DNA from: CAZLMW01 sp964560875 | GTDB taxonomy: Bacteria > Myxococcota_A > UBA9042 | Assembly: GCA_964560875.1 (NCBI GenBank) | Contig: CAZLMW010000023.1 | Span: 13,204-77,203 of the forward strand | Length of the DNA stretch: 64,000 nt | Reading direction: 5' to 3' | In this document: in pieces, positions 27,686 through 36,767 of the stretch | Layout: every line of letters begins with the position of its first letter | Numbering within the stretch: position 1 is the first letter of the stretch | Made by a program: the position numbers and the translations under genes | Notes under the pieces: generated by a model | Told to the model about the DNA's origin: nothing | The model's database searches: none | Seen by the model: only the letters and a program-made list of their open reading frames with translations

Positions 27686-27765
27686 TCCGGACACGTTCAA
27701 ACCGGCGTTTTCGCTGGTGATCTCCAGCGCGTTGTCGCGATCTACCGGCTGCCGGTCACTGCCCG

Positions 27766-27771
27766 TATACT
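27766..27771 (+). promoter_or_regulatory. -10 element giving a possible leaderless kinase mRNA
   Basis: TATACT ends seven bases before the kinase ATG at 27779, so transcription would start at or next to the A of ATG. The bases between (CCCGCCC) contain no Shine-Dalgarno. The -35 region is weak, which lowers confidence. Confidence 0.4.
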
Positions 27772-27778
27772 CCCGCCC

Positions 27779-29689
27779 ATGGCTCCGGTTACGCGACTTC
27801 CACATGCCTTTGGGCGCTACGTGCTGCGGCAAAAAGTCGCGGCCGGCGGCATGGCGGAGGTGTTTCGTGGCTCGCTGCCCGGCTTTGGCGGCTTCGAGAA
27901 GACCGTCGCCGTCAAGCGCATGTACCGCCAGTACACGCACGACCAGTCGTTCGTCGAGATGTTGAGCGACGAAGCAAAGATCGTCAGCCAGCTCGCCCAC
28001 CCCAACATCGTCGCGATCCTCGATATCGGCCGCGTACACGAGGACTACTACATCGCGCTGGAGTTCGTGGACGGGGTCGATCTCTTTCGCCTGCTGCAAA
28101 AGCAGTACGAAGTGGGCCGCGACCTGCCGATCGCGATGGCCATCTACGTGATCGCGGAGCTCTGTTCGGCGCTCGACTACGCCCACGCCCGACGCACGCC
28201 CGACGGCCAGCCGATGCACATCGTGCACCGCGATGTGAGCCCACAGAATGTCCTGCTGAGCAACCAAGGCGAGGTCAAGCTCACCGATTTCGGCATCGCC
28301 AAGGCGCGCTACAGGTACACGCAGACCCAGGCTGGTGTGGTCAAAGGCAAGCTGTACTACATGTCGCCGGAGCAGGCTCGCGGCGCCGAGATCGACCACA
28401 GATCCGACCTGTTCTCGGCCGGCATCATTCTCTATGAGCTGCTGTGTACGCGGCCGCTGTACGACGAGGAAGAACAGGGACGGCTCCTAAGCGTTGTCGG
28501 GCACGCCGAGTACGACTGGCCTCGCGACAAGCGCTCCCGGCTGCCCGCAGCTCTGACGACCATCGCCGATCGCGCCCTGCACCGAAGCCCGAGCCAGCGC
28601 TACCAGAGCGGTCGCGAACTGCGTGCCGCATTGCTTCGAGCCGCCGATCAACTCGGTCAGCGCTGCGACCGTGAAGAGTTCGGTCAGTACCTTCGCAAGC
28701 TCTTCGTCATCCCCGACGACCGGCCACCGCCGGTTCGCGCAGCCGGCGTTCTCGACTCGACCCGCGACTACTCCGTGGCGCACTGGGCTTCACAGATCCT
28801 CGACGTCCCGTCGACGATCAAGCCAGATCCGCCGCCGACGCCGAGCGCGGCTCCGACGCCGATCCTGGAAGCCGAAGAAGAAGCCCAGCCCGGAAAGCCC
28901 AGCCTGCCGCGCGCCAAGAGCGCCAAGAACCCCGCCGCACGCCCGTCCCGTCCGGTTGCGGCGGCAGACAGACCGCTAGCGCCGTTATCGGATCTGCCCC
29001 CGCCGATTCCGCTGCCGGATCCGTCGCTTGCGGTCCCGTCCGAACCGGACGAGCAGGAAGAGCCGACATCGATGCTCTCACTCGACGAGATCAACCGGCG
29101 CCTCGCTGTCGACGAGGATGTGGCCTCCGTCAGCGAGACGACGGTGGCCCCGGCCAATCCGGCGAAACAGGCGAAAGCCGCGAAAGCCGCGAAAGCCGCG
29201 ATACCCGCGAAACCCGCGAAACCCGCGAAACCCGCGAAACCCGCGAAACCCGCGAAACCCGCCAAGCCTGAAGAACAAGACGACTCAACGGCGCTGATCG
29301 ACCTGTCCAAGATGGGGCTCGATTCCGGCCCCGATAACGACGACCCGGCGACGCTGCCGGCCAAACCCGACGCGATCGCCCCGCAGCGACGCGCGTCCCG
29401 ATCCGTTCCGCGGCGTCCCGCTCGTCAACCCACGGCAGTGGCGAACAAACCATCGCCGATCGCCGACGGGGCCACGCGGGTACATGCCGCAGTGCTCGAT
29501 AGTGAGCCGCACGCGGTAGTTCCAGGTGCTGCAGCATCGGTGGCGGCGCCTGCGAGCGCTGTGCACGTCATCGGCCAGCTCGATCCCGCTGAGGAGGCTG
29601 CGAGCTGGGGCCTGATCGGACTGACGGCCCTGGTGTGGGCCGGCGTCGTCGTGCTGGGCGTGTACGCGACGTTGTTGCTGGGAAGCTGA
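27779..29689 (+). CDS. membrane-anchored Ser/Thr protein kinase with Ala/Pro/Lys repeat
   Basis: 636 residues. The kinase domain (about 12-290) has a Gly-rich loop VAAGGMAEVF, Lys46 in VAVKRM, HRDVSPQN with Asp152 and Asn157, DFG at 170 and SPEQ in place of APE. All residues for ATP-dependent phosphotransfer are present. A long Pro/Ala/Ser-rich region follows, containing a perfect (PAK) repeat around bases 29161-29268, then one hydrophobic segment at the C-terminus (LIGLTALVWAGVVVLGVYAT). The topology puts the kinase in the cytoplasm on a flexible stalk. No extracellular sensor follows, so input probably comes from protein partners. Confidence 0.92.
   Translation: MAPVTRLPHAFGRYVLRQKVAAGGMAEVFRGSLPGFGGFEKTVAVKRMYRQYTHDQSFVEMLSDEAKIVSQLAHPNIVAILDIGRVHEDYYIALEFVDGVDLFRLLQKQYEVGRDLPIAMAIYVIAELCSALDYAHARRTPDGQPMHIVHRDVSPQNVLLSNQGEVKLTDFGIAKARYRYTQTQAGVVKGKLYYMSPEQARGAEIDHRSDLFSAGIILYELLCTRPLYDEEEQGRLLSVVGHAEYDWPRDKRSRLPAALTTIADRALHRSPSQRYQSGRELRAALLRAADQLGQRCDREEFGQYLRKLFVIPDDRPPPVRAAGVLDSTRDYSVAHWASQILDVPSTIKPDPPPTPSAAPTPILEAEEEAQPGKPSLPRAKSAKNPAARPSRPVAAADRPLAPLSDLPPPIPLPDPSLAVPSEPDEQEEPTSMLSLDEINRRLAVDEDVASVSETTVAPANPAKQAKAAKAAKAAIPAKPAKPAKPAKPAKPAKPAKPEEQDDSTALIDLSKMGLDSGPDNDDPATLPAKPDAIAPQRRASRSVPRRPARQPTAVANKPSPIADGATRVHAAVLDSEPHAVVPGAAASVAAPASAVHVIGQLDPAEEAASWGLIGLTALVWAGVVVLGVYATLLLGS
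29161..29268 (+). repeat. 9-bp tandem repeat encoding Pro-Ala-Lys
   Basis: Units GCGAAACCC (and GCGAAAGCC) repeat about a dozen times in phase, encoding AKP/AKA triplets in the kinase stalk. The last copies are identical, so recent expansion or slippage is likely. Copy number changes would alter stalk length without shifting frame. Confidence 0.85.
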
Positions 29690-30235
29690 GCGCTGCGTAC
29701 CCCGTGCCTCCGGACGTCGTCTCCGCGCCGCCAGTACAAGCAGAAACTTCGACCTCACACAGGACGTGACAGGCAAAACCCTGCACTTCGCCCAATTTTT
29801 TTAGGGGCCTCCGCCTCCCCGTCCGGCAGCCCCAAAGACGCATTTCTCCGCGTCCGGGCATAGCTCGCCGAGGCGCCCATCCAGGACGCCGGCCTCCCCG
29901 CTACCACCGGTGGGGCAGACGTACTTGTCCGCCCCGCGGACCAGGCCGGCTGTCCTGAAGACAGCCGGCCCCCGCCCTGCCAACCCGTGGTGCGTCCCGT
30001 CGCGCGCCGAGGACACAGGCGCCGGTCGCATCCGGCACCTGCCCACCTCAAACGCAACACCCATGCCAACACGCAATCCAACAATCTCGACCACTTACAG
30101 ACCACCCAAAGGGTCCCACAGCGGTCTCGAGACCGGTCCTGAGACCGCAACAGCCTCGCACGCGTGCGTTTGTGCCGCGTCAAAGTCTCACTTCGCCAAC
30201 CACCACCTGCCGGCCACCGAATGACCGCTCGCGGC
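29690..30235. repeat. gene-free stretch with two adjacent hairpins, candidate dispersed repeat
   Basis: About 545 bases with no convincing gene. GGGGCAGAC...TGTCCGCCCC pair imperfectly at 29912-29935, followed by an 11-bp perfect stem GGCCGGCTGTC / GACAGCCGGCC at 29944-29970 with a five-base loop. No T-run follows, so they are not terminators. The rest is G+C-rich and featureless apart from a T7 run near 29799. Confidence 0.5.
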
Positions 30236-31156
30236 TCAGCGCAGAGAGCGACCGACGCGCTCTGCCTGGAAATAGCGGCCGGGCAGCATGTGATCGAGCT
30301 CGGTGGCGATGATGCGGCTGGCGGCGAGCAGCTGTCGCAGATCGACCCCTGTGTCCCAACCGCTGCCGTGCAAGGCGTAGACGAGGTCTTCGGTAGCCAG
30401 GTTGCCGCTGGCCCCGGGCGCGTATGGGCATCCGCCCAGTCCGCCGCAGGACGCATCAAACGTCCGGATTCCCGCTTCGAGCCCGGCGAAAACGTTGGCG
30501 AGTGCCGTCCCGCGCGTGTCGTGAAAATGCAGCGCGATCTTTTCGAGCGGGATGCGTTTTGCTGCTTGGCCTACCCACCGATGCACGTCGCCCGGAGTCG
30601 CCACGCCAATCGTATCGCCGACCGACACTTCGCGGCAGCCCATGGCCAGCAGACGTTCCGCGACGATGATGCCTTGCTCGGGCGGCACCGGGCCTTCGTA
30701 TGGACAGCCAAAAGCGGTCGATACGTAGCCGCGCACCGTCAATCCAGCCTCGACAGCCATCGCGGCGACCGGCGCGAATGCATCGAGGGACTGCGTGATG
30801 TTCATGTTGATGTTTTGCTCGGTGAACCCCGACGTTGCGGCGGTGAACACGGCGACTTCATCGAGCACGTGGCTCAAGTCAGCGGCGAGCACGCGATCGA
30901 GTCCGCGCATATTTGGAACGAGCGCGCTGATACGGGTGCCGTCGCGGGGCGTGATGTTGCGCAGCACGTCCTCGGCGTCGGCGAGCTGGGGAACGCGCTT
31001 GGGATGGACGAAGGAGGTCGCTTCGACGGCCGAAAGACCAGCGTCGATCAACGCGTCGACGAAGATCGTCTTGCGTGTGGTCGAGATGAACACGCGCTCG
31101 TTTTGCAGCCCGTCGCGGGGACCGACTTCGACGATGCGGACCTTCCGGTCGCTCAT
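30236..31156 (-). CDS. mvaB: hydroxymethylglutaryl-CoA lyase
   Basis: 306 residues from ATG 31156, whose ATGA overlaps the stop of the biotin-carrier gene; an upstream start would extend into that gene. Motifs: EVGPRDGLQNE near the N-terminus, LHFHDTRGTALANV for metal binding, and the signature GLGGCPYAPGASGN with the active-site Cys. It splits HMG-CoA into acetyl-CoA and acetoacetate, the last step of leucine breakdown. It is the last gene of a five-gene minus-strand operon (35603 down to 30236). Confidence 0.95.
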   Translation of the reverse strand: MSDRKVRIVEVGPRDGLQNERVFISTTRKTIFVDALIDAGLSAVEATSFVHPKRVPQLADAEDVLRNITPRDGTRISALVPNMRGLDRVLAADLSHVLDEVAVFTAATSGFTEQNINMNITQSLDAFAPVAAMAVEAGLTVRGYVSTAFGCPYEGPVPPEQGIIVAERLLAMGCREVSVGDTIGVATPGDVHRWVGQAAKRIPLEKIALHFHDTRGTALANVFAGLEAGIRTFDASCGGLGGCPYAPGASGNLATEDLVYALHGSGWDTGVDLRQLLAASRIIATELDHMLPGRYFQAERVGRSLR

Positions 31157-31659
31157 GCCGACTCCTTGGCCAGCGCTACCAGCACGACGCCGCCATCCAC
31201 AAGCTGACCGACCGTGCACTTGACCGACTCGACGATACCATCGCGCGGCGCGTTGAGCGGCTGTTCCATCTTCATCGCTTCAACGACGACGACCGCCTGC
31301 CCGCGTTTCACCTCATCGCCAACGGCGACATGAACGGCCACGATCCGTCCGGTCATCGGCGCCGCCACAGACGATCCCTTGGTGTCAGCCGCGCCGCGTC
31401 GTTTCTTCTCCACCCGCTCGACAACTGTCGTCGCCATAGCTGCGGACACCCACACACGATTGCCGACCGCGGTCATATGCACGGGGCGCACGATGCCGTC
31501 TTGTTGAATCAGCCACGTGCCGTCGACGGTCTGCGTCAACTCGCCGGAAACAGAAGCGGAGCCAGCGTCATCATCGAGATGCGCCGTCGTCAAACCGGCC
31601 GCGACTTCCCTGCGGACGCCGACCTGATCGCCTGCAAATGTCGTGAACGCCTTTTTCAT
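31153..31659 (-). CDS. stand-alone biotin carboxyl carrier subunit of an acyl-CoA carboxylase
   Basis: 168 residues. The C-terminal biotinyl domain has VVVVEAMKMEQPL with biotin-accepting Lys130 and the second half GIVESVKCTVGQLV. The first 90 residues form a variable region corresponding to the BT/linker part of methylcrotonyl-CoA carboxylase alpha chains. Starts in an ATGA overlap with the biotin carboxylase gene and ends in one with mvaB. It carries carboxybiotin between the biotin carboxylase and the carboxyltransferase. Confidence 0.9.
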   Translation of the reverse strand: MKKAFTTFAGDQVGVRREVAAGLTTAHLDDDAGSASVSGELTQTVDGTWLIQQDGIVRPVHMTAVGNRVWVSAAMATTVVERVEKKRRGAADTKGSSVAAPMTGRIVAVHVAVGDEVKRGQAVVVVEAMKMEQPLNAPRDGIVESVKCTVGQLVDGGVVLVALAKESA

Positions 31660-33170
31660 GCGTCGCCTCCGACACGGAATCTGGCCAGCGTCGTCCACGG
31701 CTCGACGATGACGGGACCTTCCCCTGCGCCTGAGCTGACGCTGGCGGGCCCTTCCTGGTGCGAGGCGACCGCCAGCCAGCCGCTCGAATCCGGCGCGTCG
31801 GCGAGGCCCCAGTTGGCTTTATCGTCTTCGCCGAGCGCGTCGAGCGTCCCGGTATGGACCGCATTAGCACGAACATCAGGTCTGGCGAGCAGATCGAGCA
31901 GCATCGGAACGTTGGTCTTCACGCCATGGATAACGGTCGCCGACAGGGCCGCAGCGAGCCGTTCGATGGCGGCTTCCCTGCTGGCGCCCCACGCGATGAC
32001 CTTGGCGAGCATCGGGTCGTAGTGCATGCCGACCTCGTCGCCTTCGGTATAGCCCGTGTCGACGCGAACGAATGGTCCGTCGGGCCACCGGCAGCGATGC
32101 AAGACGCCGACCTGGGGCAAGAACCCTTCGGCGGGATCCTCGGCGTAGACGCGCGCCTCGATGGCATGTCCGCGCTGCGAGACGCCCGTGAAGTCGGGGA
32201 TCTCAGCGAGCTTTTCACCACGCGCGATCCGCAACTGCGCGGCCACGAGGTCGACGCCACATACGCATTCGGTGACCGGGTGTTCGACCTGCAGGCGCGT
32301 GTTCATCTCGAGGAAGTAGTGCTCGCGCCGCGCCGGATCGAACAGGAATTCGACGGTTCCCGCGCCCTCGTAGCCGATACCGGCGGCGAACGCAGCGCCG
32401 GATGCGCAGATCGCCTCGCGTTCCTCGGCGGACAGATCGGAGCAAGGCGACTCTTCGAGAACTTTTTGGTGGCGACGCTGCAGGCTGCACTCGCGCTCGA
32501 AGACGTGGCGGACATCTCCGTGTGTATCCGCGATGACCTGCACCTCGACGTGACGAGCGTGCTCGACGAAGCGCTCGACGAACACGCGGTCGGAAGCGAA
32601 AGCGGAACGGGACACGCGACGGGCCGCGGCGACAGCTCCAGCGAGATCTTCGCGACGGTGAACGCGCTGCATCCCCTTGCCGCCACCGCCGAACTCGGGT
32701 TTGACCAGCAGCGGGAATCCGATCGTATCGGCCGCTTCGGCGAGCGTGGCTTCGCTGTCGTCTTCAATGCTCATCGCGGGCGCGGTTGGCACGTTGGCCT
32801 GGCGCGCGATGGCCTTGGCTTCGGTCTTGGATGCCAGCGGCCTGATCGACGCGGGCGGTGGTCCAACCCAGGTGAGCCCGGCGGCAATGACAGCCTCAGC
32901 GAGCTCGACGGACTCCGACAAGAAGCCGTAGCCGGGATGAACCGCGTCTGCGCCGGATTTCAAGGCCGCTTCGAGCAGGCGATCGATGCGCAGGTAGCTC
33001 TCGGCAGCCGGTGCGGGACCGATCGGAACCGCCATATCTGCTTGACGCACGTGGCGGGCGGTGGCGTCGGCTTCCGAAAATACCGCGACCGATTCCACAC
33101 CCAGCAAACGGCAGCCGCGCGCGATGCGCACCGCGATCTCACCGCGATTGGCGATCAACACGCGCTTCAT
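31656..33170 (-). CDS. biotin carboxylase subunit, probably of 3-methylcrotonyl-CoA carboxylase
   Basis: 504 residues. ATP-grasp biotin carboxylase features: MKRVLIANRGEIAVR, AVHPGYGFLSE, the Gly-rich loop KPEFGGGGKGM, ERECSLQRRHQKV, EMNTRLQVEHPVTE and GHAIEARVYAEDP. It carboxylates biotin using ATP and bicarbonate. In most leucine-degraders this part is fused to the biotin carrier; here the carrier is a separate overlapping gene. Only three bases separate it from the upstream hydratase gene, so it is operonic. Assignment to methylcrotonyl-CoA rests on the neighbours. Confidence 0.93.
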   Translation of the reverse strand: MKRVLIANRGEIAVRIARGCRLLGVESVAVFSEADATARHVRQADMAVPIGPAPAAESYLRIDRLLEAALKSGADAVHPGYGFLSESVELAEAVIAAGLTWVGPPPASIRPLASKTEAKAIARQANVPTAPAMSIEDDSEATLAEAADTIGFPLLVKPEFGGGGKGMQRVHRREDLAGAVAAARRVSRSAFASDRVFVERFVEHARHVEVQVIADTHGDVRHVFERECSLQRRHQKVLEESPCSDLSAEEREAICASGAAFAAGIGYEGAGTVEFLFDPARREHYFLEMNTRLQVEHPVTECVCGVDLVAAQLRIARGEKLAEIPDFTGVSQRGHAIEARVYAEDPAEGFLPQVGVLHRCRWPDGPFVRVDTGYTEGDEVGMHYDPMLAKVIAWGASREAAIERLAAALSATVIHGVKTNVPMLLDLLARPDVRANAVHTGTLDALGEDDKANWGLADAPDSSGWLAVASHQEGPASVSSGAGEGPVIVEPWTTLARFRVGGDA

Positions 33171-33173
33171 CGG

Positions 33174-33962
33174 TCAAGCTCCAGTCTCGGGGATCCAGCT
33201 CGCCGGCCGCTTGCCGAGGAAGGCGTCGATGCCCTCCGATGCTTCCGCGGTGGCGCGCTGCTTGGCGATCATGCCGGCCGTGAAATCGAGCACGTCTGCA
33301 GGATCCTTAAACGCGATGCCATCGACGAGCTGCTTGCAGGCGTATTGCGCACCTGGCGCGCCTTTAAACAGCGTGCGGACCAGCGCTTCGATCATGTCGT
33401 CGAGGTCGTCGACGCCGGGCACCAGCTCATCGACGAGGCCGATGCGATAAGACTCATCCGCTGGGACCTTGCCGCCCAACATAAACAGGGCGCGGGCCTT
33501 TGCGGGTCCGACTCGGCGCGTCACGAATGGTGAAATGACCGCCGGAACGAGCCCAAGCCGCACCTCGCTGAGCGCGAAAAACGCCTCACTGCTCGCCACC
33601 ACGATGTCGCAGGCGCTGGCCAGTCCGACACCGCCGCCCATCGTTGCGCCCTGGACCCGCGCGATGACGGGTTTGGTGCACGCGGAGACCTTGTGAAACA
33701 CACCTCCCATAGTCTTGGCGCCTTCGAGGTTGGCTTCGGGACCGCGCGCCGCCTGGGCAGCCATCCACTTCAGGTCCGCCCCTGCGCAGAACACCTTGCC
33801 GTGCGACTGGACCACGACGACCCGAACCGTTTCGTCGCTGTTGGCGGTATCGATGCCGGCCGCGATCGCCGTCAGCATGTCGCCGTTGAAAGCGTTTCGT
33901 TTATCGGGCCGGGCCAGGACGATGCGCAGCAGGCCGCCGTCGCGTTGCAGTTCGATGGTCAC
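33174..33962 (-). CDS. liuC: methylglutaconyl-CoA hydratase (enoyl-CoA hydratase family)
   Basis: 262 residues of crotonase fold: RPDKRNAFNGDML, VFCAGADLKWMAAQA, GATMGGGVGLASACD and SEVRLGLVPAVISPFV, the last two typical of the LiuC branch. It hydrates 3-methylglutaconyl-CoA to HMG-CoA, the step between the carboxylase and mvaB products, both encoded in the same operon. The 33-base spacing from the carboxyltransferase gene supports co-transcription. Confidence 0.88.
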   Translation of the reverse strand: MTIELQRDGGLLRIVLARPDKRNAFNGDMLTAIAAGIDTANSDETVRVVVVQSHGKVFCAGADLKWMAAQAARGPEANLEGAKTMGGVFHKVSACTKPVIARVQGATMGGGVGLASACDIVVASSEAFFALSEVRLGLVPAVISPFVTRRVGPAKARALFMLGGKVPADESYRIGLVDELVPGVDDLDDMIEALVRTLFKGAPGAQYACKQLVDGIAFKDPADVLDFTAGMIAKQRATAEASEGIDAFLGKRPASWIPETGA

Positions 33963-33995
33963 GTCGTGTTCCTTGGTGCTCGTTGTGGCGAGCGG

Positions 33996-35603
33996 CTACA
34001 TGCGGATGACGCCGGGCCGCCAGTCGTCAATCGGCGCGTTGTGGCAGGCGCTCAGGGCGAGGGCGACGACCTCGCGGGTCTGGGCCGGCTCGATGATGCC
34101 GTCGTCCCACAGGCGCGCGGTGGCGTAGTAGGGGTGGCCTTCCTTCTCGTATTTCTCGCGGATCGGGCCTTCGATCGCGGCCTGGTCTTCATCGCTGAAG
34201 GTGCCGCCGGCCTTCTCGACCTGGGCGCGCTTGACCATCGACAATACGGACGCCGCCTGCTCGCCGCCCATCACCGAGATGCGCGAGTTGGGCCACGAGA
34301 AGAGAAAACGGGGCTGGTAAGCGCGCCCGCACATGCCGTAGTTGCCAGCCCCGAAGCTGCCGCCGATCAGCACAGTGATCTTGGGCACATTGGCGACCGC
34401 AACCGCGTGCACCATCTTCGCGCCGTCCTTGGCGATGCCACCGTGTTCAGCTTGGCGCCCGACCATGAAGCCGCTGACGTTTTGCAGAAAGAGCAGCGGG
34501 ATCTTGCGTGTGCAAGCGAGCTCGATGAAGTGCGCCGCCTTGAGCGCGGACGACGAAAAGAGCACGCCGTTGTTGGCGAGAATGGCGACCGGCATGCCGT
34601 GGATATGAGCGAACCCGCAAACCAGGGTCGTGCCATAACGCGCCTTGAACTCGTGCAACTTCGACCCATCAACGATGCGAGCGATGACCTCGCGCACGTC
34701 GTACGGGGTACGTAGATCGGTCGGGAGCACGCCGTAGATCTCTTCGGGCGAGTAAGCCGGCGGCTCGGGTGCCTGGAATACACCGGTCGGTGACTTGGGC
34801 ACGTTCAGCAACGCGACGACATCACGCGCGATCTCGAGCGCGTGGTCGTCGTCTTCGGCGAGATGGTCGGCCACGCCTGAGATTCGGGTGTGGACATCGC
34901 CGCCGCCAAGCTCCTCGGCGGTGATCTCTTCGCCGGTGGCCGCTTTCACGAGCGGCGGCCCACCGAGGTAAATCGTGCCCCGGTTGCGGACAATGATGGC
35001 TTCGTCGCTCATCGCGGGAACGTAGGCGCCGCCGGCGGTACACATGCCGAGCACGACAGCGACCTGCGGGATGCTCGCGGCCGAAAGGCGGGCCTCGTTG
35101 TAGAAGATTCGTCCAAAATGATCGCGATCGGGGAAGACCTCGTCCTGCAGTGGCAAGAACGCGCCGCCCGAATCGACCAGGTAGACACATGCAAGCCGGT
35201 TTTCGAGCGCGATCTCCTGCGCGCGCAGGTGCTTTTTGACCGTGATCGGGAAGTAGCTGCCGCCCTTCACCGTCGCGTCGTTGGCGACGATCATCACCTC
35301 GCGACCGGATACGCGGGCGACTCCCGTGATGACCCCGCCGCTTGGTGCCGCGCCGCCATAGAGCTCGTGGCCGGCCATCGGAGACAGCTCGAGAAACGCG
35401 GTGCCCGGGTCGATCAACGCCTCGATCCGATCGCGGACGAGCATCGCGCCGCGGTCTATGTGACGTTTTCGCGCGCGTTCGCTGCCGCCGAGTCGATGCC
35501 GGCTCAGCTCTTGCCGGAGATTGGCAAGAAGCGCGTGATGGTGTTCCGCGTTGCCCTTGAACGCGTCCGATGAGGTGTCGAGGTGGCTCTGCAAGGTTTC
35601 CAT
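33996..35603 (-). CDS. liuB: 3-methylcrotonyl-CoA carboxylase carboxyltransferase subunit
   Basis: 535 residues from ATG 35603; a longer start at 35648 adds 15 unconserved residues. Carboxyltransferase motifs are clear: GGSYFPITVKKHLRAQEIA, LVDSGGAFLPLQDEVFPD, GMCTAGGAYVPAMSDE, NNGVLFSSSALKAAHFIELA and GSFGAGNYGMCGRAYQPRF. It moves the carboxyl group from carboxybiotin to the acyl-CoA. It is the first gene of the leucine operon; no acyl-CoA dehydrogenase (liuA) gene is next to it, so that step must be encoded elsewhere. Confidence 0.93.
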   Translation of the reverse strand: METLQSHLDTSSDAFKGNAEHHHALLANLRQELSRHRLGGSERARKRHIDRGAMLVRDRIEALIDPGTAFLELSPMAGHELYGGAAPSGGVITGVARVSGREVMIVANDATVKGGSYFPITVKKHLRAQEIALENRLACVYLVDSGGAFLPLQDEVFPDRDHFGRIFYNEARLSAASIPQVAVVLGMCTAGGAYVPAMSDEAIIVRNRGTIYLGGPPLVKAATGEEITAEELGGGDVHTRISGVADHLAEDDDHALEIARDVVALLNVPKSPTGVFQAPEPPAYSPEEIYGVLPTDLRTPYDVREVIARIVDGSKLHEFKARYGTTLVCGFAHIHGMPVAILANNGVLFSSSALKAAHFIELACTRKIPLLFLQNVSGFMVGRQAEHGGIAKDGAKMVHAVAVANVPKITVLIGGSFGAGNYGMCGRAYQPRFLFSWPNSRISVMGGEQAASVLSMVKRAQVEKAGGTFSDEDQAAIEGPIREKYEKEGHPYYATARLWDDGIIEPAQTREVVALALSACHNAPIDDWRPGVIRM

Positions 35604-35612
35604 CGGGCGGGT

Positions 35613-35642
35613 TTGTAGCAGGAAGCGACCGCGTCGTATACC
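35613..35642 (+). promoter_or_regulatory. possible promoter for ogt
   Basis: TTGTAG at 35613-35618, an 18-base spacer and TATACC at 35637-35642, about 95 bases before the ogt ATG. It lies in the divergent gap with the leucine operon, whose own promoter I could not place. Confidence 0.35.
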
Positions 35643-35741
35643 GAACAACGGTGCTGAATGCTGGACATTTGTTCAGGTATTCGCAAAGCTCTCCGCCACC
35701 ATCAGAACGACCGTTTCATTACGCGCCAGGAGGAAGGGCCC

Positions 35742-36257
35742 ATGCAGTCATCACCGGTCATCGATCATCTCGACACGCCGATCGGCGAAATCTGGATCGC
35801 GACGACAGAAAAAGGCCTCGCCGTGCTGTCCATGAACCCCTCAAATGGCGCCGAAGAAGTGGTCGAACAGCTCAAGAAACGGGGCCTCGACCGCGACGCG
35901 GGCGATCGATCCGTCGCCGACCAGGCCACCGCCGAACTCCAAGAGTACTTCGCCGGCGAACGCCGTAACTTCGACGTCCCGGTGGATCTGCGAGGCATGC
36001 CCGACTTCACGTCGTCCGTGCTCGGTCAGCTGCAGACCATCAGTTTCGGCAAGACGATGACGTACGGTGAGATGGCCAAGCGCGTCGGCAACCCAAAGGC
36101 ATCGCGCGCCGTCGGACAGGCGAACGGACGCAACCCGGTCGCGATCGTTGTTCCCTGTCACCGCATCGTGGCGGGCAATGGACTGGGCGGCTTCGGCGGC
36201 GGACTCGACGTGAAGCGCTGGCTGCTACGGCATGAAGGCCGGGCTGACCTTTGTTGA
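35742..36257 (+). CDS. ogt: methylated-DNA--protein-cysteine methyltransferase
   Basis: 171 residues from ATG 35742, preceded by a strong AGGAGGA about seven bases away. The active-site motif VVPCHRIVAGNG puts the methyl-accepting Cys at 139; GKTMTYGEMAKRVGNPKASRAVGQANGRNP is the DNA-binding helix region. It removes O6-alkyl groups from guanine by a suicide transfer. No AdaA-type regulatory domain is attached, so this is the stand-alone Ogt type. Confidence 0.95.
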   Translation: MQSSPVIDHLDTPIGEIWIATTEKGLAVLSMNPSNGAEEVVEQLKKRGLDRDAGDRSVADQATAELQEYFAGERRNFDVPVDLRGMPDFTSSVLGQLQTISFGKTMTYGEMAKRVGNPKASRAVGQANGRNPVAIVVPCHRIVAGNGLGGFGGGLDVKRWLLRHEGRADLC

Positions 36258-36422
36258 CGAATCTCGTCCGCACGAGGCCAAAAAGCCGGTTTTCACGAGC
36301 CAAAATGCCGCCACGAGGCCTGCAGGGCCCCTTACGTGCGTCTTGGCTGCGCATGGCTATATCAGTGGGATCGGGGCTTCATCGGCCCGCAGAACGCGAA
36401 TTTGGCCCGGATTGCCATCGGC

Positions 36423-36767
36423 CTACAGCTCGTGCTCGCCGCGCTTCATCTGTTCGAGGTGCAAACAACCGCGCCGGTACCCGTGGTTGCAGGCGAAATC
36501 GAAGTACTTCTCGGCCCGCGGCACGTTCTTCTGCCCGCCGCCGCCGACGAGATACCAGACGCCTACCCAATCACAGGCCTGCGGGTTGCCGTTGCGGCAG
36601 TTCTTCTCGCGGGTTTTGACTTTGCGCGTCGCGTGCGGAGGAAGGGGTTGGCCGGTGAAGCCATCCTTGACGATGGTCTCTCCGCCCGATGCCCCGGCAC
36701 ATCCGGGCACGATCGCAGCAAGCAGCAACGCGACGGCGGTAGCCAGGGTACGGTGTACAGCGGACAA
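36423..36767 (-). CDS. small lipoprotein with Sel1-like repeat
   Basis: 114 residues from TTG 36767, chosen because GGAGAG lies upstream and a lipoprotein signal follows directly (TAVALLLAAIVPGC). The remainder holds one Sel1-like unit, NGNPQACDWVGVWYLVGGGG...AEKYFDFACNHGYRRGC, with paired Cys. Such repeats mediate protein contacts in the periplasm. It is convergent with ogt and divergent from the SDR gene. Function unknown. Confidence 0.7.
   Translation of the reverse strand: MSAVHRTLATAVALLLAAIVPGCAGASGGETIVKDGFTGQPLPPHATRKVKTREKNCRNGNPQACDWVGVWYLVGGGGQKNVPRAEKYFDFACNHGYRRGCLHLEQMKRGEHEL

Noticed and set aside
31153..31700. Biotin carrier and biotin carboxylase as one gene broken by frameshift
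   Set aside because: An ATGA overlap joins them, each protein has normal ends, and the carrier starts cleanly at ATG 31659.
31758..33533. 591-codon plus-strand frame over the biotin carboxylase gene
   Set aside because: It is the complement of a fully conserved enzyme and has no recognisable domain.
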